Assembly (NCBI GenBank): GCA_016713125.1
Contig: JADJPT010000010.1
Location: forward strand, 88,884-152,883
DNA: 64,000 nt
DNA from: Betaproteobacteria bacterium
GTDB taxonomy: Bacteria; Pseudomonadota; Gammaproteobacteria; Burkholderiales; SG8-39
Direction of reading: 5' to 3'
Under the pieces are notes generated by a model. The model saw only the letters and a list, made by a program, of their open reading frames with translations. It ran no database searches and was not told the origin of the DNA. Both the position numbers and the translations under genes were made by a program. Below, in pieces: positions 1-8,110 of this stretch (positions are counted from its first letter, which is position 1; each line of letters starts with the position of its first letter).

Positions 1-168
1 AACTACGACATCGTCGACGCGCTGAAGGCGCAGGGCTTCGAGGTCGAGCGCGGTCAGGTGCGCATGCCCGCCGGCCCGCTGAAGCAGGTGGGCGACTATC
101 CGCTGGTGGTGGCTCTGCATGCAGACGTGCTGGCCAACATCACGGTGTCGGTGCTCGGCGAACACTGA
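1..168 (+). CDS. rplI: 50S ribosomal protein L9, C-terminal part
   Basis: The window opens inside this gene. The visible 55 codons read NYDIVDALKAQGFEVERGQV and end in VSVLGEH then TGA at 166-168. This matches the C-terminal domain of L9, where 'I..AL..qG..v.k..v.l..piK..G.y.v...lh.dv.a.i.v.V' is the usual pattern. L9 binds 23S rRNA at the base of the L1 stalk and affects reading-frame maintenance. In proteobacteria rplI usually ends the rpsF-priB-rpsR-rplI operon and lies just before dnaB, as it does here. The N-terminal domain is outside the window. Confidence 0.9.
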   Translation, partial: NYDIVDALKAQGFEVERGQVRMPAGPLKQVGDYPLVVALHADVLANITVSVLGEH

Positions 169-283
169 GAACCTCGCTGCATTGCGAAGCGGCGCGGTCG
201 CGCCGGATCGCAATGCCATGGCTTCAACGCAGGTGCAAAACGCTTGCGTTGGCGCCAAGAAAGGCAATCGATCTAGGTAGTTA

Positions 284-309
284 AAAAGGGGCTGGCGACG
301 GCCCCTTTT
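284..309 (+). terminator. Rho-independent terminator after rplI
   Basis: AAAAGGGGC (284-292) pairs with GCCCCTTTT (301-309) around an 8-base loop, and TGTTTTG follows. It lies 115 bases after the rplI stop and 11 bases before the dnaB start, so it separates the ribosomal operon from dnaB. Confidence 0.8.
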
Positions 310-319
310 GTTTTGTAGC

Positions 320-1749
320 ATGACCCCCATGGCCCGCGCACAAACCTCGAATGCCTTCAACGCGCAGCAGCGCGAGCCCGCCGACCCGCAGTTGCTGGCG
401 CTGCGCGTGCCGCCGCATTCCGTGGAGGCCGAGCAGTCGGTGCTGGGCGGCCTGCTGCTCGACAACCAGGCCTGGGACAAGATCGCCGACATGGTGGCGC
501 CGGGGATTTCTACCGCGACGACCACCGGCGCATCTTCCGCCACATCGGCAAACTGATCGAGTCGGGCAAGCCCGCCGACGTGGTCACCGTGCTCGAATCC
601 ATCGAGGGCAGCGAGGACAAGGACAAGGTCGGCGGTGTCGCCTACCTGGGCTCGCTGGCGCAGAACACGCCCAGCGCGCTCAACATCCGGCGCTACGCCG
701 AACTGGTGCACGAACGCGCGATGCAGCGCAACCTCGCACAGGTCGCCGCCGATATCGCCGAAACCGCGCTCAACCCTTCCGGCAAGGACGTCGGTCAGAT
801 GCTCGACGAGGCCGAGACCCGCATCCTCGAGATCAACGAGGCGGGTTCGCGCAGCAAGCGCGGCTTCGAGGAGATCCAGCCGGTGCTCGCGCGGGTCATG
901 GAGCGCATCGACTACCTCTACCACCGCGACAATCCTTCCGACGTGACCGGTGTGCCGACCGGGTTCGCCGATCTGGACGAGAAGACCGCCGGCCTGCAGC
1001 CGGGCGATCTGATCATCGTCGCGGGGCGTCCGTCGATGGGCAAGACTGCGTTCGCGTTGAACATCGCAGAGCATGTGGCGGTCGACAACGGCCTGCCGGT
1101 GGCGGTGTTCAGTATGGAAATGGGCGGCACGCAGCTGGCCATGCGTATGCTCGGCTCGATTTCCCGCGTGGACCAGCACCGCATGCGGACCGGACGCCTG
1201 AACGACGATGAGTGGCAGAAGCTGTCCAGCGCGATGGGCAAGCTGCACGAGGCACCGATCCATATCGACGAGACTGCGGCGCTCAATTCTCTGGAACTGC
1301 GCTCGCGAGCGCGGCGCCTGCGCCGCACCTGCGGCAAGCTGGGCCTGATCGTGGTCGACTACCTGCAACTGATGTCCTCGTCGGCCGCCGGCGGGGGCGA
1401 GAACCGCGCCACCGAGATTTCGGAGATTTCACGCGGCCTGAAAGCGCTGGCCAAGGAGCTCGAGTGCCCGGTGATCGCGCTCTCGCAGCTGAACCGTGCG
1501 CTGGAGCAGCGGCCGGACAAGCGACCCATGATGTCGGACCTGCGGGAATCCGGCGCCATCGAGCAGGACGCGGACGTGATCCTGTTCATCTACCGGGACG
1601 AGGTCTATTTCCCCGAGAAGCAGGAGTCCAAGGGGAGGGCCGAGGTCATCATCGGCAAACAGCGTAACGGCCCGATCGGCAAGGTCGAGCTGGCGTTCCT
1701 GGGTCAGTTCACGCGCTTCGAGAATCTGGCGAATCCCGGCGCGTTCTGA
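320..1749 (+). CDS. dnaB: Replicative DNA helicase DnaB (one frameshift in the read)
   Basis: DnaB is the hexameric helicase that unwinds DNA ahead of the replication fork and binds DnaG primase and the clamp loader. The N-terminal domain is recognisable from RVPPHSVEAEQSVLGGLLLD. The RecA-like ATPase domain shows the Walker A motif GRPSMGKTAF, followed by the DYLQLM and SQLNRALEQRPDKRP motifs typical of the family. The frame breaks at the G-run 502-505: adding one G restores APGDFYRDDHRRIFRHIGKL and joins the two halves into about 476 residues, the normal length. I chose ATG 320; ATG 329 is an alternative, and the TTG at 308 lies inside the upstream terminator. Because dnaB is essential, the break is most likely a sequencing error. 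Confidence 0.93.
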
Positions 1750-1844
1750 TCCCCCCCTCAGGCGCCGTTCGGCGCGGGGTGCACTTCTCAAATCCTTCGC
1801 GCGGCAGGACAATCGCTTTCCTGGACCCCTGAACCGGAGCCGCC

Positions 1845-2081
1845 ATGTCAGAGCCGACGATCGCGCAAAAAGCCCCTTATGCGGTGGAACTCGCGCCGGG
1901 CGATTACTGGTGGTGCGCCTGCGGGCTGTCCAAGCGCCAGCCGTTCTGCGACGGCTCGCACAAGGGCGGAGAGTTCGCGCCGGTCAAGTTCACGGTGGAG
2001 GAGGCGAAGAAGGTCTGGCTGTGCGGTTGCAAGCACAGCGGCGGAAAGCCGTTCTGCGACGGCTCGCACGGCAAGCTGTGA
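1845..2081 (+). CDS. CDGSH iron-sulfur domain protein (two motifs)
   Basis: A 78-residue cytoplasmic protein with two copies of the CDGSH iron-sulfur motif. Each follows C-x-C-x(n)-PFCDGSH: the first is CACGLSKRQPFCDGSH (about residues 24-39), the second CGCKHSGGKPFCDGSH near the C-terminus. In this family each motif holds a 2Fe-2S cluster through three Cys and one His. Bacterial tandem-CDGSH proteins are thought to work in redox or Fe-S and iron homeostasis, but the role of this one is not known. It stands alone between dnaB and a convergent gene and shares a perfect hairpin terminator with it. Confidence 0.88.
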   Translation: MSEPTIAQKAPYAVELAPGDYWWCACGLSKRQPFCDGSHKGGEFAPVKFTVEEAKKVWLCGCKHSGGKPFCDGSHGKL

Positions 2082-2117
2082 GGCGCCGGCCGCTTCCGGA
2101 CTCGCGCCCCTGAATAT

Positions 2118-2147
2118 GCGAACGGCCGTCTCAAGACGGCCGTTCGC
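2118..2147. terminator. Bidirectional hairpin terminator between convergent genes
   Basis: A perfect 13-bp stem, GCGAACGGCCGTC (2118-2130) with its complement at 2135-2147, closes a TCAA tetraloop. It lies between the CDGSH gene (+) and the methyltransferase-like gene (-). There is no clear T-tract on either side, so termination function is inferred from position and stem strength. Confidence 0.65.
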
Positions 2148-2183
2148 GGGCGCCGGCGCTTGGCCGGCCCGATCCTCGGCGAT

Positions 2184-3029
2184 TCAGCGTCGCACGGCGC
2201 TCCAGCGCGCTTCCGGGCCGCCTTCAGAACGCAGCGAGCCCTCCATCGCCGCGCCGTTGACGCGTCCCGAAAAGCTGCGGCGGACGCCGCTCTGGTCGAC
2301 GAAGGCGAACTCGATCGCCGCACCGTTCAGGTGCGCGTCGCGCAAGCCACCCTGCAGCGCGCCGAACTGCACCTGGCCCTCGATCTTCTGGAAGCGCTGG
2401 TCGATGGACAGGTCGTAGGACGGCCCACCGGCGATCGACAGCTTCCAGCTGCCTTGCACGTTGGCCGGCACGATCCACAGGTAGGCGCGGCGGCCGTCCA
2501 TGCTGGAGGTTTCGTCGGGCTGCCAGTCATCCATGTTGAACGAGTGCGAAACCAGGCGGGTGCCCGGGCGCATGGTGAGCAGGGTCGGCCGCAGCTTGAG
2601 GTTGAGGGCCGGCAACAGGTACATGGTGACCACCGTGGCCGACTTGAAGTCGGTGGCGAAGATGTCGCCCTGCTGGATCCGCGTCTTGTCGGACACGCCG
2701 GCCTTCTCGGCGTTGGCCTGGGCATGTTTGGCCATGTCCGGGTTGTATTCGATACCCAGACTCCTGGCACCGAATTTCTTCGCCGCCATGATGGCGATCT
2801 TGCCGTCCCCGGCGCCGAGGTCGACCACGTAGTCGCTGGGCTTGACCTGAGCCATGACCAGCATGCGTTCGACGATGTCGTCGGGCGTCGGCACCCAGAT
2901 CACGTCCTTGCCCTGCTGGCCGACCTGCGGCTGGTATTCCTTGTTGGTCTGGGCGCCGACCGTGAACGACACGGTGGCGAAGCTTACGACGAGCAATGCG
3001 GCGAGACTGCGCGGAAGCAGGCGGTGCAT
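2184..3029 (-). CDS. Exported SAM-dependent methyltransferase-like protein
   Basis: 281 residues. Residues 1-25 form a signal peptide (MHRLLPRSLAALLVVSFATV then a TVGAQ-type cleavage site), so the protein is probably periplasmic. Next comes a class I methyltransferase-like Rossmann core: YVVDLGAGDGKIAIMAAKKF is motif I, followed by GIEYNPDMAKHA and a QGDIF acidic loop. The C-terminal 110 residues look like an added beta-rich domain. I start at ATG 3029 because the frame runs open upstream into phoH with no coding character. Proteins of this type (class I methyltransferase fold with a signal peptide) are common in Betaproteobacteria, and their substrate is unknown. SAM is not expected outside the cytoplasm, so either the fold is re-used or the N-terminus is a membrane anchor. 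Confidence 0.75.
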   Translation of the reverse strand: MHRLLPRSLAALLVVSFATVSFTVGAQTNKEYQPQVGQQGKDVIWVPTPDDIVERMLVMAQVKPSDYVVDLGAGDGKIAIMAAKKFGARSLGIEYNPDMAKHAQANAEKAGVSDKTRIQQGDIFATDFKSATVVTMYLLPALNLKLRPTLLTMRPGTRLVSHSFNMDDWQPDETSSMDGRRAYLWIVPANVQGSWKLSIAGGPSYDLSIDQRFQKIEGQVQFGALQGGLRDAHLNGAAIEFAFVDQSGVRRSFSGRVNGAAMEGSLRSEGGPEARWSAVRR

Positions 3030-3081
3030 GATGGTCCTCTGAGCGGGATTGGGGTTTGGGGGGAGGGGGGCGAAGATTAGC

Positions 3082-3118
3082 AAAAAAAGGCCCGCCCCAG
3101 CCAACAGCCGGGCGGGCC
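3082..3118 (-). terminator. Rho-independent terminator after phoH
   Basis: Read on the minus strand: stem GGCCCGCCC / GGGCGGGCC (plus-strand arms 3089-3097 and 3110-3118), a 12-base loop, then a run of seven T (plus-strand A-run 3082-3088). It lies 22 bases beyond the phoH stop and is a textbook intrinsic terminator. Confidence 0.9.
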
Positions 3119-3139
3119 GTGCTATTCCGCTGCCTGCGG

Positions 3140-4669
3140 CTAGAGGACTTCCGCCGCGTGGTCGGCCAGTCGCGAACGTTCGCCGCGCGCCAGCGTGACG
3201 TGCCCGGAGTGGTTCCATCCCCGGAATCTGTCGACCACATAGGTCAGTCCGGACGAGCCTTCCGTCAGGTAAGGGGTGTCTATCTGCGCGATGTTGCCCA
3301 GGCACACCACCTTGGTGCCCGGCCCGGCGCGCGTGACCAGGGTCTTCATCTGCTTGGGCGTCAGGTTCTGCGCCTCGTCGATGATCAGGAACTTGTTGAT
3401 GAAGGTGCGCCCGCGCATGAAATTGAGCGACTTGATCTTGATCCTGGAGCGCACCAGGTCGCGCGTCGCGGCGCGCCCCCATTCTCCGCCGCCGCCCGAC
3501 TCGTCGGTGGCATTCAGCACGTCGAGGTTGTCCTCGAAGGCGCCCATCCACGGCGTCATCTTCTCTTCCTCGGTGCCGGGCAGGAAGCCGATATCCTCGC
3601 CGATCGGCACTGTGACCCGCGTGACGATGATTTCGGTGTAGCGCTTCTCGTCCAGCACCTGGGTGAGCCCGGCGGCCAGCGCCAGCAGGGTCTTGCCGGT
3701 CCCTGCCTGGCCGAGCAGGGTGACGAAGTCGACGGCGGGATTCATCAGCAGGTTCAGGGCGAAGTTCTGCTCGCGGTTGCGTGCCGTGATGCCCCAGACC
3801 GAATGGCGCGGATGGGCGAAGTCGCGTGCGGTTTCCAGCACGGCGACTCGGCCGCTGCGCTCCGTGACCGTGGCGTACAGCGGGCGCTCGCCGGTGGACT
3901 CGTCGTAGACGAACTGGTTGACGAACATCTGCGGCACCAGCGGCCCGCGCACACGGTAATAGGTGTGGCCGTCCTTCTTCCAGGACTCCATGTCCTTGCC
4001 GTGCGTGTCCCAGAAGTCCGGGGCGAGCTTCATGACCCCCGTGTACAGCAGGTCGCTGTCTTCCAGCGCCTTGTCGTTGAAGTAGTCTTCCGCCGCGAGG
4101 CCCAGCGCACGCGCCTTGATGCGCATGTTGATGTCTTTCGACACCAGGGTGACGTGACGCTGCGGCGAGAGCTTCTGCAGGTGGCGCACCACCGAAAGGA
4201 TCTGGTTGTCGGTCTTGCCGGCAGGCAGGGTGGCCGGCAGGTTGTGGCTGATCGCTTCCGTCTGCAGGAACAGGCGACCGGTCGGTGCTTCGCCGGCCTT
4301 GGCGGTCAGCGCAATGCCCTGGCTGATGTCGCCGGTGACCGTCGAGACGATCTCGTCGAGGAAGCGGCTGGCCTGGCGCGCGTTGCGCGAGACGTCGGAC
4401 AGGCCTTTCTTGTGGCCGTCGAGTTCCTCGAGGGTGCCGATCGGCAGGTAGATGTCGTGCTCTTCGAAGCGGAACAGGCTGGTCGGGTCGTGCATCAGCA
4501 CGTTGGTGTCCAGCACGAACAGTTTCGTGACGCGTTTCCTGGACGGGGATTTCGAGCGTTTCGCCACGGTGGCGGGGGAGGGAGGGGGCACTGTAGCTTC
4601 GGGAGATTTGCCTATTTCGCTGCGGACGTCGTCTGCGCTGCCGACTGAACGGTCATAGGGCTTTAACAA
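3140..4669 (-). CDS. PIN domain-PhoH ATPase fusion (PhoH2 type)
   Basis: About 509 residues. The N-terminal half is a PIN domain: LFVLDTNVLMHDPTSL carries the first conserved Asp, with further acidic residues at EELDGHKK and DNQILSV. The C-terminal half is a PhoH ATPase with Walker A GQAGTGKTLLALAAG and Walker B LIIDEAQNLTP. PIN-PhoH proteins are reported as ATP-dependent RNA helicases/RNases, and some are part of toxin-antitoxin-like pairs; no antitoxin gene is adjacent here. The longest frame starts at a TTG (4669) that overlaps the upstream bcp gene by 17 bases. The first 45 residues are low-complexity, so the true start could be an internal GTG. A strong terminator follows. Confidence 0.87.
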   Translation of the reverse strand: MLKPYDRSVGSADDVRSEIGKSPEATVPPPSPATVAKRSKSPSRKRVTKLFVLDTNVLMHDPTSLFRFEEHDIYLPIGTLEELDGHKKGLSDVSRNARQASRFLDEIVSTVTGDISQGIALTAKAGEAPTGRLFLQTEAISHNLPATLPAGKTDNQILSVVRHLQKLSPQRHVTLVSKDINMRIKARALGLAAEDYFNDKALEDSDLLYTGVMKLAPDFWDTHGKDMESWKKDGHTYYRVRGPLVPQMFVNQFVYDESTGERPLYATVTERSGRVAVLETARDFAHPRHSVWGITARNREQNFALNLLMNPAVDFVTLLGQAGTGKTLLALAAGLTQVLDEKRYTEIIVTRVTVPIGEDIGFLPGTEEEKMTPWMGAFEDNLDVLNATDESGGGGEWGRAATRDLVRSRIKIKSLNFMRGRTFINKFLIIDEAQNLTPKQMKTLVTRAGPGTKVVCLGNIAQIDTPYLTEGSSGLTYVVDRFRGWNHSGHVTLARGERSRLADHAAEVL

Positions 4670-5108
4670 AGCTCAGTACCTCCTCAACGTGGCCGGGAAC
4701 CTTCACACCGCGCCATTCGCGCACGAGCACGCCCTTGTCGTCAACGACGAACGTGCTGCGCTCGATGCCGCGGACCTTCTTTCCGTACATGTTCTTGAGT
4801 TTCATGACGCCGAACTGCGTGCACACGGCTTCTTCCGCGTCGGACAGCAGTTCGAAGGGAAATCCCAGTTTGGCCTTGAAGTTCTCGTGCGAGCGCACGG
4901 AGTCGCGCGAGATGCCGATGATCTCGCAGCCGGCCTTGCGGAAATCCTTGTGGGAATCGCGGAACTGGGCACCCTCGGTGGTACAGCCCGGGGTGTTGTC
5001 CTTTGGGTAGAAGTACAGCACCAGGATACTGCCGCGGTGCTCGGAGAGCTGGAACGTGCCGTCGCCGGTGGACGGGAGGGAGAAGTCCGGAACGGGTTTG
5101 CCTAGCAT
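4653..5108 (-). CDS. bcp: Thioredoxin-dependent peroxiredoxin Bcp
   Basis: 151 residues, the usual length of bacterioferritin comigratory protein (E. coli Bcp is 156). It reduces hydrogen peroxide and organic hydroperoxides using thioredoxin. The peroxidatic Cys lies in KDNTPGCTTEGAQFRD, the catalytic Pro/Thr/Cys region of the AhpC/TSA fold. The second Cys found five residues later in E. coli Bcp is absent; another Cys lies further on, in KAGCEIIGISRDS. The start is ATG 5108 (MLGKPVPDFSLP), which fits the family's N-terminus; the frame extends upstream to 5183 without similarity I recognise. It overlaps the start of the phoH frame and may be co-transcribed with it. Confidence 0.92.
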   Translation of the reverse strand: MLGKPVPDFSLPSTGDGTFQLSEHRGSILVLYFYPKDNTPGCTTEGAQFRDSHKDFRKAGCEIIGISRDSVRSHENFKAKLGFPFELLSDAEEAVCTQFGVMKLKNMYGKKVRGIERSTFVVDDKGVLVREWRGVKVPGHVEEVLSFVKAL

Positions 5109-5344
5109 GCGGCGGCGCGTTGCCTTTTCTCGAGAGCCGTCTTGGAAGAACGCTGCGACGAGTTCATTGAACACAATTTCCATTGCGCCTGCAAGCGCGC
5201 CGCAGGGAAATTTTCCGACTCTCGCGCAGGATCATGAAATTAAACGCAATTCGGCCGTGTACTTGCGGATGGGCGTCACGGCCATCTGGCGCGGTTCGAA
5301 GCATGGAAACAGACGGCTGATGCCGCAGCCCACCGCACGCGCAC

Positions 5345-6088
5345 TCAGTGATCCTGCAGCAAGCGGCCCCAGCCGGAAACCTTGTCGGCGATGCCGTTGT
5401 CGCGCAGGGCCATCCAGTAGATGGCCGTATTGATGGCGATGAAAGGCTTGCCGCGTTCGGCCTCCAGTTGCGCGGCCACCGCCGCAAAGGCCAGGTTGGT
5501 GCCGACCTGCACCACCGCGTCGACGTCGTCGCCGTCGAGCGCCTCTGCGGCCGCGCGCAGGGTCTGCGCGGATTCGTGCGCGATCAGCACCGGCGAGGCG
5601 CACTTGAGGCCTTTGATGCGCTTCACGTCATAGCCCGATTCCCGGAAGAACAGGCCGACGTTCTGGTCGCCGACCGGGAAATAGGGGGTCAGCACGGCGA
5701 TGCGCTTCACGCCCAGGGCCTTGAACGCCGCGTCGCAGGCGCCGGCGCCGCCGGTGACGCCCAGGCCGGTGTGCGTCTGCAGTTCGGCCGTCAGGCGCTC
5801 GCTGGCGGCGCGCCCGCCCCAGAAGGTCTCCACCGAAATGCCGAGCACGATGTGGTCCGGCTCGCAACTCATCGCACTGTCCACCGCATCAAGTTGTGCG
5901 CCGGCGATGTTGTCGACCAGCTTGCGGAAATCGTCGTCGTTCTTCAGCGGGTCATTGGGAATCTTGATGCGACTGGTGTGGTTGGTGACGCCCGGCGGGC
6001 GCATGCCGTCGAACTCGGGCTGCACGCTGGTGTTGGTGGAGGGGATCAGGACCGCGAACTTCCTGCGCCAGCCGAGAGAATCTGTCAT
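5345..6088 (-). CDS. Asp/Glu racemase superfamily: maleate isomerase / arylmalonate decarboxylase-like
   Basis: 247 residues. The N-terminus RKFAVLIPSTNTSVQPEFD matches the substrate-binding start of maleate cis-trans isomerases and arylmalonate decarboxylases ('G.iiPstNt..epe'). The repeated half-fold continues with VTGGAGACDAAFKALGVKR and AVLTPYFPVGDQNVGLFF. One Cys occurs in each half, AMSCEPDHIVLG and GAGACDAAF, but family members place the catalytic pair differently, so I cannot say which reaction is performed. ATG 6088 gives the family N-terminus. It is followed 11 bases upstream by an SMR-like membrane protein read in the same direction, so the two and the Mth938-like gene probably form one transcript. 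Confidence 0.8.
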   Translation of the reverse strand: MTDSLGWRRKFAVLIPSTNTSVQPEFDGMRPPGVTNHTSRIKIPNDPLKNDDDFRKLVDNIAGAQLDAVDSAMSCEPDHIVLGISVETFWGGRAASERLTAELQTHTGLGVTGGAGACDAAFKALGVKRIAVLTPYFPVGDQNVGLFFRESGYDVKRIKGLKCASPVLIAHESAQTLRAAAEALDGDDVDAVVQVGTNLAFAAVAAQLEAERGKPFIAINTAIYWMALRDNGIADKVSGWGRLLQDH

Positions 6089-6099
6089 TTTCTTTTTTC

Positions 6100-6471
6100 C
6101 TAGGAACGGGCGACGATGAAGACGCCCACGATGATGATGGCAATTCCGATAAGGCGCTGCACGCTGAAGGCTTCTCCCAGCAGCCACCAGGCGAGCACGG
6201 CGTTCAGCGCGAAGCCGATCGACAGCATGGGGTAGGCGACACTGACTTCCACCCGCGACAGGGCCATGATCCAGATCACCAGGCTGACGCCGTAGCAGCC
6301 GACGCCGGCGAGGATGCGCGGCTCCATGGCCACGCGCAGGGCCACCGGCAGGGCGTTGTCCAGCGTGAAGGCAAAGTGCCCGATCGCGTTGGTGCCGGCC
6401 TTGAGCAGCAACTGGGCGGCACTGCCCAGGGCAATGGCGGCGAGGAGCAGGGCGGCGCTGATCGGGGTCAT
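6100..6471 (-). CDS. Small EamA/SMR-type membrane protein (EmrE/ArnE-like)
   Basis: 123 residues with four predicted membrane helices: residues about 5-25, 45-70, 75-97 and 102-121. The helix-3 sequence SVAYPMLSIGFALNAVLAW and the helix-1 segment SAAQLLLKAGTNA resemble small multidrug resistance and ArnE/ArnF-type flippase subunits. This is an inner-membrane protein that would act as a dimer. The SMR glutamate normally seen in helix 1 is not visible, which argues against a classic EmrE drug exporter. It lies 7 bases after the Mth938-like gene and 11 bases before the racemase-superfamily gene, which suggests one operon, but the sequence does not show what it carries. Confidence 0.75.
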   Translation of the reverse strand: MTPISAALLLAAIALGSAAQLLLKAGTNAIGHFAFTLDNALPVALRVAMEPRILAGVGCYGVSLVIWIMALSRVEVSVAYPMLSIGFALNAVLAWWLLGEAFSVQRLIGIAIIIVGVFIVARS

Positions 6472-6478
6472 CGCGGGC

Positions 6479-6847
6479 TCACGAGAACAGCAGCGCCGCG
6501 CCGACCTTGCGTTGCTCGGCCATCAGGATGTTGTAGGTTCGGCAGGCCGCCTGCAGGTCCATGACTTCGACTCCGACGCGGGCCGCAGTGAGCGCACGGG
6601 TGAGGCGCGGGTGGGGAAAGCGCAGTCGCGGGCCGGTGCCGAGCAGCAGGACCTCCAGCTCCAGCGGCAGCAGCTCGGCGAAGTCCTCCTCGACGAGCGC
6701 ATCGAAGCTCTGCGCGCGCCAGGCCAGGATGCGCTCGGGGAGCACCACCAGGCTGGCCGTGTGGCGCACCTCGTTGACCATCACGTGGTCGGCGCCGTAG
6801 GCAGTGAACGCATTCAGGCCGGAAGGCCCGGAAGCGTGCAGTTTCAA
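6479..6847 (-). CDS. Mth938-like (DUF498) protein
   Basis: 122 residues of the Mth938/DUF498 family, related to mitochondrial NDUFAF3. Diagnostic segments are INAFTAYGADHVMVN-like (here LNAFTAYGADHVMVNE), PLELEVLLLGTGPRLRFP in the middle, and VMDLQAACRTYNILMAEQRK at the C-terminus. Bacterial members often lie beside aminotransferase or secretion genes, and their function is unproven. The frame starts at a TTG (6847) immediately at the divergent promoter region shared with alaC. The gene heads a probable three-gene minus-strand unit. Confidence 0.82.
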   Translation of the reverse strand: MKLHASGPSGLNAFTAYGADHVMVNEVRHTASLVVLPERILAWRAQSFDALVEEDFAELLPLELEVLLLGTGPRLRFPHPRLTRALTAARVGVEVMDLQAACRTYNILMAEQRKVGAALLFS

Positions 6848-6925
6848 GTGTAGAATTCCATCTTTTATCAGCGTCTTAAGGGTCAGCCTTGCGGTTCACC
6901 CTGCAGCGCACAAGAGCAGCGAGCC

Positions 6926-8110
6926 ATGCACGAGTTTAGCCGAATCAAACGCCTCCCGCCCTACGTGTTCAACATCACCGCCGAACTGAAGATGGCGGCA
7001 CGGCGGCGCGGCGAAGACATCATCGATCTGTCCATGGGCAATCCGGACGGGCCCACGCCGCCGCACATCGTCGAAAAACTGGTCGAGGCCGCGCAGCGCC
7101 AGGACACGCACGGCTACTCGGTTTCCAAGGGCATTCCGCGCCTGCGCAAGGCGATCTGCGACTGGTATCAGCGCCGCTACGGCGTCGAGTTCGATCCCGA
7201 CAGCGAGGCCATCGTCACCATCGGCTCCAAGGAGGGCCTCGCGCACCTGATGCTCGCCACGCTCGAGCGCGGCGACACGGTGCTGGTGCCCAATCCGTCC
7301 TATCCGATACACATCTACGGGGCGATCATCGCCGGGGCCGACATCCGTTCGGTGCGCATGACGCCGGGGGTGGATTTCTTCGCCGAGGCCGAGCGCGCGA
7401 TCCGCGAGCTGATCCCCAAGCCCAAGATGCTGATCATCGGCTTTCCGTCGAACCCGACCGCACAGTGCGTGGACCTCGAGTTCTTCGAGAAGGTGGTGGC
7501 GCTGGCCAAGGCGCACGACATCCTGGTGGTGCATGACCTGGCGTACGCCGACATCGTGTTCGACGATTACAAGGCGCCTTCGATCATGCAGGTGCCGGGC
7601 GCGCGCGACGTGGCCGTCGAGTTCTTCACCATGTCGAAGAGCTACAACATGGCCGGATGGCGCGTGGGCTTCATGGTCGGCAACAAGGATCTGGTCAACG
7701 CGCTGGCGCGCATCAAGAGCTATCACGATTACGGCACCTTCGCGCCGATCCAGGTCGCCTCGATCATCGCGCTCGACGGTCCGCAGCAGTGTGTGGAGGA
7801 AATCCGCCTCAAGTACCAGAAACGCCGCGACGTGATGGTCAACGGCCTGCATGAAGCGGGCTGGATGGTCGACAACCCCAGGGCCTCGATGTACGTCTGG
7901 GCGAAGATTCCCGAGCCCTATGCCAAGCTGGGTTCGCTGGAGTTCGCCAAGAAGCTGCTGAACGAGGCGAAGATCGCGGTGTCGCCCGGCATCGGCTTCG
8001 GCGACTATGGCGACGACTACGTGCGCATCGCGCTGATCGAGAACGAGCACCGGCTGCGGCAGGCGATCCGTGGCGTGAAGGACATGTTCAGAAAGGACGG
8101 CGTGGCATGA
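6926..8110 (+). CDS. alaC: PLP-dependent alanine-type aminotransferase AlaC
   Basis: 394 residues, class I/II aminotransferase. AlaC interconverts alanine/2-oxoglutarate with pyruvate/glutamate. The N-terminus HEFSRIKRLPPYVFNITAEL and IIDLSMGNPDGPTPPHIVEK are characteristic of AlaC. The PLP lysine lies in TMSKSYNMAGWRVGF, and the cofactor-contacting Tyr/Asp in LVVHDLAYADIVFDDY. The start codon lies after GAGCAGCGAGCC and follows a 78-bp divergent intergenic region. The stop overlaps the hom start by 4 bases (ATGA), so alaC-hom-thrC are probably translated from one message. This order is a common betaproteobacterial arrangement. Confidence 0.93.
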   Translation: MHEFSRIKRLPPYVFNITAELKMAARRRGEDIIDLSMGNPDGPTPPHIVEKLVEAAQRQDTHGYSVSKGIPRLRKAICDWYQRRYGVEFDPDSEAIVTIGSKEGLAHLMLATLERGDTVLVPNPSYPIHIYGAIIAGADIRSVRMTPGVDFFAEAERAIRELIPKPKMLIIGFPSNPTAQCVDLEFFEKVVALAKAHDILVVHDLAYADIVFDDYKAPSIMQVPGARDVAVEFFTMSKSYNMAGWRVGFMVGNKDLVNALARIKSYHDYGTFAPIQVASIIALDGPQQCVEEIRLKYQKRRDVMVNGLHEAGWMVDNPRASMYVWAKIPEPYAKLGSLEFAKKLLNEAKIAVSPGIGFGDYGDDYVRIALIENEHRLRQAIRGVKDMFRKDGVA

